Source: a virus
Virus record (IMG/VR): IMGVR_UViG_3300025010_000082
Location: 1-51,411 of that record
DNA length: 51,411 nucleotides
Reading direction: 5' to 3' (one strand)
Shown here: in pieces, positions 6,730-14,677 of the stretch
Numbering within the stretch: the first letter of the stretch is position 1
How the letters are laid out: every line of letters starts with the position of its first letter
Translations under genes and position numbers: made by a program
Notes under the pieces: generated by a model
Seen by the model: only the letters and a program-made list of their open reading frames with translations
Told to the model about the DNA's origin: nothing
The model's database searches: none

Positions 6730-9455
6730 TTGATATTGGTTCATTGTATACCAGGATTGAGGCTGATACTTCCGGCTTGAATAAAGCCGAAACGAATATC
6801 GCCGCTTTTGCTAAACGAGCTGCTGGATATTTTGCTGGGATAGCATCTGTTGCTGCTGTTGCTACAGCCATTAAAGAAGTAACTTTTGCCACAGCCAGGT
6901 TTGATACTCTTGGTGTGGTGATGGAAGTAGTTGGGAAGAATGCTGGATATTCAGCTCGGGAAATGGCCAAATACGAGCAGGAGTTGCGGAAGACGGGTAT
7001 CTCCATGACTTCTGCTCGTGAGACTTTAACCAAGATGTCTCAGGCCCAGATTGATCTTTCCAAGAGTTCGGAACTTGCCAGGATAGCCCAGGACGCAGCA
7101 GTAATTGGTAATATCAATTCGTCAGAAGCATTTGAGCGGATGATTATGGGTATCCGTTCTGGTGAGATTGAGATCCTTCGTACTATTGGTCTGAATGTAA
7201 GTTTTCAAAACTCTTATGTTGAAATGGCTGCATCTCTTCATAAGACAACGGCAGAATTGACAGAGAGTGAAAAAGCAACGGCCAGGATGAATTCGGTACT
7301 TGCTGAAGGTCCGAAAATAGCTGGTGCTTATGCTGGGGCAATGGAAACCCCAATGAAGAAGTGGTTGTCGCTTCAACGTTATATTGATGATACCAAAGTT
7401 AAATTGGGAGTTCTGTTTCAACCGGCTTTTGGTGTTCTTGTTGATTCTATTACAGACGGACTGAAGAAATTTGGTAACGTTCTTAATGAAACAAACTTAA
7501 AAGGATGGGGAGAAAATATAAAGTCTGTTCTGGAAGGAACTATTGCCTTCGGAAAGGCAATCCAAGGTCTTTCAAATGCATTAGGGACTCCAGGAATAGG
7601 CCAGCTTGCTATCGTTGGCGGTGTACTTGCTAAGTTTGGGCCTCAAGCGGCTATTGCAGCAGCGGGGGTTTTGACTCTTAATAATGAACTCGAAAAGACG
7701 CAGACCGGGAGTATCCAACAAGGTGCCAGGGCTTATAAAGGGTTTGCCGAAAACATCCAAAATTTGCTTGACGTAGCCGCTGGAACGAGGGATTTCAATA
7801 CTGGTAGAATTCTTACTGAAGTTGAAAAAGTCGAAAGGAAAATTGCTGGATTAAAAAATCAAAAAGCTACTTGGTCACTTTTTCCTGATCCTGGCGAAAT
7901 AGAAAGGCAGGCCAGTGTTGTAAAGGCGAAAATTTCTGAACTCGAGAAATCAATTCTCGATGCCAAGATCAAGGATGCCATTCAGGAAAGCATTTCCGAT
8001 CCTTGGAAGTCTGCTCCTCGTGAGGCCGCTATAGCTCAGAGAGCAATGGAAAACTCCCTGAAGTCTTTTAAAGACAATCAGGCAAGATCATTGAAGACTC
8101 TCCAAGATGAGTATGAGAAACACGCTGATGCTATAAAGAAGATTTCCGACGAGATAGCCCAGAATCAAATGTCTGGTGAAGAACTTATCCGTTCACTTCG
8201 GCAGTCTGGAATGGATGATTTCTCTGCCTGGAAAGACATCAAGAAAGAGGCTCAGGAATATGAACAGGCTGCAGAGAAAGCGGCCAAGGCAGGGAATTTT
8301 GATGAGGCTGTTAAATATGCTGATATGGCACAAGAGCGCTTCGTCAAACTGAATAAAGAAGTAAAGGAAGGGGGTAAAACACTCATCAGCACAAAACAGG
8401 GCTCTGCTGAGGCAATTGCTGGTGTTGAGCGGATGATCCAGCTCAGGGATGAAGCCTTGAAAGGCAGTAAGCAGATCGAAATAGATGCAGCAAATTCTGT
8501 AATTAAAGAGAGTAACTTCACTGTTGCTGCTCAACTTTTTGAAGATGTAAAAACGAAATCAAATGAAATAACAATGCAGACCTTCCCGGCTATGGGTGCT
8601 GCTTTTGATAAGGCATGGAAGGATGGTGCTAATTCGGCCAATGTTGTTTTTACAAATATAGATCAATCTCTCAATAAAACGGCGACGAGAATCAGTGAAA
8701 CTTTATGGGCTGTACCGAAAGATGGAGCTATTGGAATCGAAACTGAGGTCAAGAAAATTGGTGAAACCTGGACCAACGTCTCTGAAGGCGCAAAGAAAGG
8801 ATCAGCAGAAACTGCGAAGAAGCAAGTCGAGGATGTAAAAGGAGTTGGAAAAGAAATTAAATTGATTGATGGAGTCTGGACAAACGTCTGGGAAGATGCT
8901 GCCAAAGCTGCTGACTCTGCAATTGATAAGATGCTTACCGGAATCAAGAAAGTCCAGACAGAAGCATCCAGGATAAAGATCAGCGAGAAGTCAGCAGGAG
9001 GCTCTGTAGCGGGCTATATGCTCGGTGGAGCTATCCAGGCCCTCAGATTCGGCGGACAAGCGGCACACGCAGCAGCAGGGATGTACTTTCCTGGATATGG
9101 CGGTGGAGATCAGATCCCAGCTGTACTTGAGGCCGGTGAGGTTGTTGAAAGAAAGGAAGCTGTTCGTGAAGGCGGTTTGGATACCGCTCTTGCATTTAAT
9201 AATAGAGACTGGAAAACAGTGGTTCAGAATCTTCTCCCCAAACTCCGGATAGGTGGTCCTGTAATGCCTGGATTTCCACGGCAGGCATTTGCAATGGGAG
9301 GACCGGTTCAACAGGTATCTCAAGAATCGACTTCAGAATCAATCAGGAAATATTTTATTGCCGGCAGTCCAGAACCGATAACAGTACGAGCAGACAATCG
9401 AAATGGGGAACGGATCTTCGCTGAACTCCAAAAGAGATATCTCAGGAGATCATAA
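6726..9455 (+). CDS. Tail tape measure protein
   Basis: This is the longest gene in the virion block (909 residues). It starts MIDIGSLYTRIEADTSGL, the usual opening of tape measures, and is followed by long helices and hydrophobic stretches at about residues 31-48 and 295-320. The middle contains coiled-coil-rich segments (about 400-640), and the end is glycine-rich (GGDQIPAVLEAGEVV), a motif common near tape-measure C-termini. The length predicts a tail of roughly 130-140 nm at 1.5 Angstrom per residue. It follows the chaperone directly. Confidence 0.93.
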   Translation: MIDIGSLYTRIEADTSGLNKAETNIAAFAKRAAGYFAGIASVAAVATAIKEVTFATARFDTLGVVMEVVGKNAGYSAREMAKYEQELRKTGISMTSARETLTKMSQAQIDLSKSSELARIAQDAAVIGNINSSEAFERMIMGIRSGEIEILRTIGLNVSFQNSYVEMAASLHKTTAELTESEKATARMNSVLAEGPKIAGAYAGAMETPMKKWLSLQRYIDDTKVKLGVLFQPAFGVLVDSITDGLKKFGNVLNETNLKGWGENIKSVLEGTIAFGKAIQGLSNALGTPGIGQLAIVGGVLAKFGPQAAIAAAGVLTLNNELEKTQTGSIQQGARAYKGFAENIQNLLDVAAGTRDFNTGRILTEVEKVERKIAGLKNQKATWSLFPDPGEIERQASVVKAKISELEKSILDAKIKDAIQESISDPWKSAPREAAIAQRAMENSLKSFKDNQARSLKTLQDEYEKHADAIKKISDEIAQNQMSGEELIRSLRQSGMDDFSAWKDIKKEAQEYEQAAEKAAKAGNFDEAVKYADMAQERFVKLNKEVKEGGKTLISTKQGSAEAIAGVERMIQLRDEALKGSKQIEIDAANSVIKESNFTVAAQLFEDVKTKSNEITMQTFPAMGAAFDKAWKDGANSANVVFTNIDQSLNKTATRISETLWAVPKDGAIGIETEVKKIGETWTNVSEGAKKGSAETAKKQVEDVKGVGKEIKLIDGVWTNVWEDAAKAADSAIDKMLTGIKKVQTEASRIKISEKSAGGSVAGYMLGGAIQALRFGGQAAHAAAGMYFPGYGGGDQIPAVLEAGEVVERKEAVREGGLDTALAFNNRDWKTVVQNLLPKLRIGGPVMPGFPRQAFAMGGPVQQVSQESTSESIRKYFIAGSPEPITVRADNRNGERIFAELQKRYLRRS

Positions 9456-9835
9456 TGTCTATAACCCTTGGTGGCGTATCGCTTAATGATCATGTTTCCT
9501 GGAGAGGAAGGTTCAATCAGTCTATTGTTTCTGGTAATGAACGAGTAACGCTTGGTGGAAAGGTTATTCCTCAACGCGGGCCTGCAGGAACGGCTGAAAT
9601 AGTTCTTGAGGCTATCGAGGAAGATGATATCAGGAAAGGTTATTTTACCCAGGCTCAACTTACATCGCTAGAAGCATTCCGGCAATCTGGTGAAACTATC
9701 TCCTTGAATTATCATGGAGAAACAATAAATGTAAAGATCAAGATTGATGGCTTTGCTGTTGAAAAAACCCTGTGGCAATCCACTTTTACGGCTAACGAAA
9801 GATATATTGGAACAATTACATTGATGAGGGCATAA
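9455..9835 (+). CDS. Small tail-tip protein
   Basis: The 126-residue, beta-rich protein begins MSITLGGVSLNDHVSWRG and ends with the tape-measure-proximal module FTANERYIGTITLM. Its place just after the tape measure suggests a distal tail or tail-tip assembly component. It overlaps the preceding stop by one base (TAATG) with AGGAG upstream. I recognise the general phage-tail character but not a named family. Confidence 0.6.
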   Translation: MSITLGGVSLNDHVSWRGRFNQSIVSGNERVTLGGKVIPQRGPAGTAEIVLEAIEEDDIRKGYFTQAQLTSLEAFRQSGETISLNYHGETINVKIKIDGFAVEKTLWQSTFTANERYIGTITLMRA

Positions 9836-10869
9836 TGCAGAATTCTGATCTAAAGGTTTACAAACAAAAAGCCAATGGCCGAATGGATGGTGCCGCTCCG
9901 GTTACCAGCGGAGTTGTTCAGAACGTTTTCCCTCATGTGACCAGCGCCCAGAGGACTGCGGGGTTTTTCGATTACAAGAAAACATTCTGGAAAGTAGCTG
10001 ATGATGCCGATGGAACTCTAATTGATCCCTCGGTTTATACTGATGCTCCGACCCTTTCTGCTACCGATTATGTGACCATGTTTTTAATGGGTCAGAGAGA
10101 TGCTATTGAGGATTTGACTGGGTATTCAACTGGTAATGATTCGGAAAGGAAGTATGGAACTGCTTACCTGAAAAACAACATCACTGCCGGTGCTCAGACT
10201 CTTGTTGTAATAGTTAAAAATGCTGCTCTTGCTTCTGGTGCTGATTTGATTTTCGCTGATGGAGATAAGATTAAATTAACCGATAAAGCAACAGCAGATG
10301 CTCTTACCGGAAATGAAGAGATTCTGACTATAAATGGAACCCCATCTGTCAGCGGTTTGGAAATTACTATCACTGTTGATGAGGTAATTGCGAATAACTA
10401 TACTGCTGCTGGAACGCCGACTATTTCTTCACCAAGGGTTTCAAGTTTGATTGTTCCGACAGCAGATATAGAAACATCAGTAACTACTCCGGTTGTTACA
10501 AGTACAGCTGGTACTCTTGATACATCGACCTATCCAATTATTTTGGATAATATTGGTACAGTCGATGAAGATTGGACATTGACCTTTACTGATGCAACCA
10601 ATTATGCCCTAACCGGAGATAGCCTGACTGGTACGATTGGAACGGGAACGACAGCCGGTGATTTTACTCCGAATAATACCACATTTACCAAGCCTTATTT
10701 TACAATTGAACTGGAGGCTTGGGGCGGGACTTGGCAGGCTGGCGATACTGTGACTTTCACCACTCATCCGGCCGCTATTGGTATTGGTCAGAAGCGGGTT
10801 GTTCCCGCTGGATCTGCCAGTTTGGCCAATAACAAAACCACTCAGGTGATAGTAGGAGAGGCCGTTTAA
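9835..10869 (+). CDS. Tail structural protein, beta-rich
   Basis: The 344 residues are low in cysteine and charged residues and very rich in Thr, Ala, Gly and Val, with Ig-like strand patterns from about residue 120 to 310 (TPVVTSTAGTLDTSTYPI, DEDWTLTFTDATNYALTGD). The C-terminus (GIGQKRVVPAGSASLANN) resembles tail-sheath-like or tail-tip proteins of non-contractile phages. It is probably a virion surface or tail-tip protein. It ends 1 nt before the next start. Confidence 0.55.
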   Translation: MQNSDLKVYKQKANGRMDGAAPVTSGVVQNVFPHVTSAQRTAGFFDYKKTFWKVADDADGTLIDPSVYTDAPTLSATDYVTMFLMGQRDAIEDLTGYSTGNDSERKYGTAYLKNNITAGAQTLVVIVKNAALASGADLIFADGDKIKLTDKATADALTGNEEILTINGTPSVSGLEITITVDEVIANNYTAAGTPTISSPRVSSLIVPTADIETSVTTPVVTSTAGTLDTSTYPIILDNIGTVDEDWTLTFTDATNYALTGDSLTGTIGTGTTAGDFTPNNTTFTKPYFTIELEAWGGTWQAGDTVTFTTHPAAIGIGQKRVVPAGSASLANNKTTQVIVGEAV

Positions 10870-10870
10870 A

Positions 10871-11632
10871 ATGACTTCCAGGCAGCATACACTCCGGATT
10901 TCAATTGCTCAAGCAAGACGAAATAAAAACAATGATGACTTCGTCTTGCTTGAGCAAGATCCCTGGGATTCTTTTCTCGGGTACGTAACGAAGTTCGGAG
11001 TGTATGCAACTATAAATTCGATTCTTTTCCAGGAAGACGAGCCAGAGCCGAACTGTCCTCCTGCAATTATTGATGGGAATGTATATGCATATCCATCGAG
11101 GGAAGACCTCAACTATATAATCGGCTGTTCCTGGGGATCATTATCGTCAAGGCGCGTTCAAATTTTAGAGTTTAGTGAAGAGATCCAAGTCGATCTTGAA
11201 TTAGAATTAGGGCTCAAATATCCGGCTTTGGAGATTGTCTCGTCTGGATGGATAGGGCCTGTTTATACTTCCGAGGGTGATATAGTAAATCCAAAACCGG
11301 AAGCTACTATTACAATCGATGGCGCTTCACTTCCCGAAAAAGTATATGGAACACTCATCATAACATATAAAGTTTGTCGGCATACTTATGGTTTAAATAT
11401 TCAACCAAGACCTGATGCCAAGGAGAATCAACTTCAGTCTTTTGTTTATGCTTGTTGGGATGGTGGAAATACCTACATGGAAATGGATATTCCGGAAGGT
11501 TCCGAGACCGAAGAATGCAATTATAGAAATGCAGAACTTGATATCACACCGGACGATCAACCACCAGACCATGTTCCGCCAGAAGATGAATATATTGATA
11601 TTGATTATTGTACTGGGCTTGAGGCAATTTGA
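10871..11632 (+). CDS. Tail-region protein of unknown function
   Basis: The 253 residues include a beta-rich middle and an acidic, proline-rich tail (DDQPPDHVPPEDEYIDIDY). The first 45 codons contain a nested inverted repeat (10885-11007). The next gene has a similar opening (both begin with a stretch ending in Q-D/E-P-W), so the two may be paralogous pieces of a tail-tip complex. No catalytic motif is visible. Confidence 0.5.
   Translation: MTSRQHTLRISIAQARRNKNNDDFVLLEQDPWDSFLGYVTKFGVYATINSILFQEDEPEPNCPPAIIDGNVYAYPSREDLNYIIGCSWGSLSSRRVQILEFSEEIQVDLELELGLKYPALEIVSSGWIGPVYTSEGDIVNPKPEATITIDGASLPEKVYGTLIITYKVCRHTYGLNIQPRPDAKENQLQSFVYACWDGGNTYMEMDIPEGSETEECNYRNAELDITPDDQPPDHVPPEDEYIDIDYCTGLEAI
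10885..11007 (+). repeat. Nested perfect inverted repeats inside a coding region
   Basis: An 18-bp perfect inverted repeat (10905-10922 with 10940-10957, 17-nt spacer) lies inside a second perfect 12-bp inverted repeat (10885-10896 with 10996-11007). The 123-bp segment could form a long cruciform or mRNA hairpin at the start of the tail gene. Confidence 0.85.
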
Positions 11633-12576
11633 TGAGTGAGAAAAATCTCCAGATAAGGATTAGTCCAGATTCAAGTTTGCTTCTTGATAGCGAACAAGAA
11701 CCTTGGGTGAAACTTGAACAGAAACTGGAGTCAAAACTTTTTTATTATGCCTCGATTCGTGACATTTACAAGATGTGGACTTTGGCAGTAACAGGGGTAT
11801 CAGCAAGAACTTATAAGCCGATTGGTTGCCCTGTTGAGTTTATCGGATCAGATATTTATGTTTATTTGGGCTTTTATGCCTGGCCGAGTGATCCAGTTTT
11901 ACTTTATAATTTAGCTGCTTCGCTGGGAACTATTGGTCCAGTTCAGATCGTTAATTTACCAAGAGAATTTTCCGGGTTTGTGAATAACTCGAATACCTGG
12001 GATCTTCCGTATTACATGGAAGATGTTTCTGTTGAATGGGAAACACCAACTTTCAATTCTTATGGCGATAGTATTCCGGCTCCAAGCATTACCATAACAA
12101 ATAAAAGATTGGAATTTTCTACAGAAGTATTTGGAGCATTTCGAGTTAGGGGAAAGGCGGTTGGTGGATATTATCTTTTGACGATGATCCTCAATAAACC
12201 GATGACTCAGGAAGAAATAACTGAAGAAGATTTGAGAAACAACGTAATCCAGCAAATTCAAGACAGAAGAATCGTATTTTCTCCACCTCCAATTATTAAA
12301 TTGAATAGTTATAAAATAGAAAATTTGGAAAGTACCGTTACGGTTGATTGGTTGTCTTTGGATGGTGCTACTCAAACAGAAGAGTTGGAAATTGAGATTC
12401 CTCAATGCGTAAAAGACATCTTGGAATTTTGTCCCAATATGTACGAGACTCTGGTTCATCTATGTGAAGAAGTTTCAACCAGGCGAGTTTATTATTCAAC
12501 CTGTAAAGAAGATACCATTGTGGCAATTATAGATGGGAAAGATCCTTTCAACTTCTGCCAGGATCTGACCCCATGA
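11632..12576 (+). CDS. Tail-region protein of unknown function
   Basis: The 314-residue protein starts at ATG 11632, which overlaps the previous stop by one base. It shares the opening plan of the preceding protein (QIRISPDSSLLLDSEQEPWVKLE) and then has a beta-rich body and a cysteine-containing end. It is probably part of the same tail-tip set. No enzymatic motif is seen. Confidence 0.5.
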   Translation: MSEKNLQIRISPDSSLLLDSEQEPWVKLEQKLESKLFYYASIRDIYKMWTLAVTGVSARTYKPIGCPVEFIGSDIYVYLGFYAWPSDPVLLYNLAASLGTIGPVQIVNLPREFSGFVNNSNTWDLPYYMEDVSVEWETPTFNSYGDSIPAPSITITNKRLEFSTEVFGAFRVRGKAVGGYYLLTMILNKPMTQEEITEEDLRNNVIQQIQDRRIVFSPPPIIKLNSYKIENLESTVTVDWLSLDGATQTEELEIEIPQCVKDILEFCPNMYETLVHLCEEVSTRRVYYSTCKEDTIVAIIDGKDPFNFCQDLTP

Positions 12577-14336
12577 GTTATAAAAATTTAATTCTCAGAT
12601 ACCAGTTACCTCTTTCAGAATTGACTCCGGAAGATGAGTATTGGTTAACTATTGAGCAGGTAGTTGAAGATGAGCGAGCAACTGTCGGGTTTGTTGCCGA
12701 TACTATCGATGCCTTGTTTGATACGACTTTATGCGTAGAGAGTCAAGATGAAGAGCCTGCTGCCCCGGAAGAGCCTGTTACCCCGGATTCTTTTGAGGAT
12801 ATGGATGATGTTCTTGATAAGATAGGTGAGAAGACTGAAGTTGATATGTCAGCTTGTGAAATGTTGAGGTCTGGAACCTATCAAACTGATTTGAAGATTA
12901 TTAGAAGTCATCCTGATGTTCCTTATACATTGAGGTTGAGTGTTGGTAAAATTATTGAAACCGTTCTTTCTTCAGAATCGGTGAGTATTAATCAGAATGT
13001 AAAAAACGAATCTTCTGTTATTCTTCCATTTCCAGTTCAAACTGGATTGAGAGTTTCTTGGTTGGGGCAGGTAATTGGTAAAAACGGCGTGATTACTCCG
13101 CCGGCAATTCAGGCATTAGGAAATACTTTATTTTGGGGAGTTGAGGTAACTGGATCGCTTCGGGCTGAATTTGGAACTCTTTATGATCTGGTTACCGTAG
13201 AAATTCCAGGTATTCCAAATTATGTTGGATCTGAACTTGGGGAATCTCAGGGCGCAAATATTTTGGCTTTTTATCATTATCATGTTTATCGAGCTGATAT
13301 AAATCCACCAGAAGTAGACGAAGGATTGTTTGAGGAGGTGTGTGGGTATTCAGCATTAACCCGGGTTCCGCCAGACGAAGAACCCGAGCTAGAACCACCA
13401 CCTGAGCCAGTAATTCAATATGGTTGCATTGATTATTTTCCGCTTGCTCCCTTTGGATCACCGGTTACAGAACCTTGGTTTTTTAGAGAAAAATGTTGCG
13501 TTGATGGACAGCATGATGGGTGCAGCACACGAACATCACGGATTGAAGGTGGAAAGGATTTATCACAGGAAATTCGCAACCAGATGACCCTTGAATGGCT
13601 TGGGCCAATTGAATTTATTCCCCTTGGGCCGATTACTCCATACGGATGCGGGACTCGATATGAAGAGACGGTAATCAGGCCAAAGAACTGCTGTGATGAG
13701 GCCATGCCGATCGTTTGGGATAGCGAGAATTCAGTAGAGGTCTTGGCCCCCAATACCGCTGGTTTCGTCCAGGTTTCTGGCGGCGCCCCTCCCTATCATT
13801 GGTCGGTGCGCGGTCAGGGATTTGCGTTGAACCAACAGGGGAATTTGCGTGATGGCTTTACCGATTCCCCGCGCGTCTGGATTTATGCCCTGCACAATGC
13901 CTGTGGGTTTGCGCCGATTGAGGTTACCGACGGGTGTTCCGTTATTAGTGATGGAATACGATCGACGGTCGGATCGTGGCTCAATCTGGCCCAACCGACC
14001 ACTGTCAGGCCATGTGACATCAGGGGGGATCAATCAAATCTGATAGGCCACGCCAGTGATGGATCACCAATATTTGAGTTAATAGCAGGGCAGTATCGGG
14101 TGTGGCAGAATACACACGCAAACTATTATGGAGTTGATGCATATCCCCGTTGCGATATGTATCCAGTTGATCCAAGCAACGCCGAGCATTTTTCCTGTTT
14201 CGATGGGTTCGAATTATTGTTTAAGCCCAACGCCGTATACATCACAGATCACTGTTTCTGGGAACAACTAACCGAAACAACTGGCAGGACGTGGTATGCG
14301 GCACACACTAAATATATGTGGAAATGGGTGTGCTGA
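12573..14336 (+). CDS. Large cysteine-containing tail-tip protein, mosaic
   Basis: The 587 residues fall into an N-terminal half similar in style to the two preceding proteins, a proline/glutamate linker near residue 268 (PPDEEPELEPPPEPV), and a cysteine-rich C-terminal part with an Ig-like segment (FVQVSGGAPPYHWSVRGQG). From about 13735 to the end the DNA is noticeably richer in G and C than the AT-rich first part, which suggests the C-terminal domain was acquired by recombination. It is probably a receptor-facing tail protein. The function is inferred from position and composition. Confidence 0.5.
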   Translation: MSYKNLILRYQLPLSELTPEDEYWLTIEQVVEDERATVGFVADTIDALFDTTLCVESQDEEPAAPEEPVTPDSFEDMDDVLDKIGEKTEVDMSACEMLRSGTYQTDLKIIRSHPDVPYTLRLSVGKIIETVLSSESVSINQNVKNESSVILPFPVQTGLRVSWLGQVIGKNGVITPPAIQALGNTLFWGVEVTGSLRAEFGTLYDLVTVEIPGIPNYVGSELGESQGANILAFYHYHVYRADINPPEVDEGLFEEVCGYSALTRVPPDEEPELEPPPEPVIQYGCIDYFPLAPFGSPVTEPWFFREKCCVDGQHDGCSTRTSRIEGGKDLSQEIRNQMTLEWLGPIEFIPLGPITPYGCGTRYEETVIRPKNCCDEAMPIVWDSENSVEVLAPNTAGFVQVSGGAPPYHWSVRGQGFALNQQGNLRDGFTDSPRVWIYALHNACGFAPIEVTDGCSVISDGIRSTVGSWLNLAQPTTVRPCDIRGDQSNLIGHASDGSPIFELIAGQYRVWQNTHANYYGVDAYPRCDMYPVDPSNAEHFSCFDGFELLFKPNAVYITDHCFWEQLTETTGRTWYAAHTKYMWKWVC

Positions 14337-14677
14337 TGTTAACCGCCCTCAGCTATCGTGATCTCCAGAATATGGCTGTTGTCCTGCGTAATTTCGCCAC
14401 TTGCGATGATATTGCTGGCGCGATAGAGGCTGAGCTTAATTCGCGCCATCATGATCATCCTCTATCTGCGATATCACCAGCACCACGCCGGCATCCTGAT
14501 AACATCACCACATGCCGGGTCTGCGGAAAGCCTGCCGTGATCATGCCGCTATCACTGACCGATCGCAGTGTGTTTGCAACCCACGCGATCCAGTGCCAGA
14601 ATCGTCCTGCCAAGGATCGTCCATGGCAGGACGGCATGTGTGGCCATACTGAATATATTACAAAAGGCAATGAATAA
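14336..14677 (+). CDS. Small zinc-ribbon-like protein in GC-rich tail segment
   Basis: The 113 residues start at ATG 14336, overlapping the previous stop (TGATG). The second half holds TCRVCGK and a later C-x-N-R...CGHTEYI, four cysteines that could bind zinc. The whole gene lies in the GC-rich patch shared with the end of the previous gene and the start of the next. This suggests a horizontally acquired tail-tip module. The role is unknown. Confidence 0.5.
   Translation: MLTALSYRDLQNMAVVLRNFATCDDIAGAIEAELNSRHHDHPLSAISPAPRRHPDNITTCRVCGKPAVIMPLSLTDRSVFATHAIQCQNRPAKDRPWQDGMCGHTEYITKGNE

Noticed and set aside
6032-7033. 333-codon frame on the minus strand
   Set aside because: It runs antisense across the G/GT chaperone and tape-measure start, both of which have strong family motifs.
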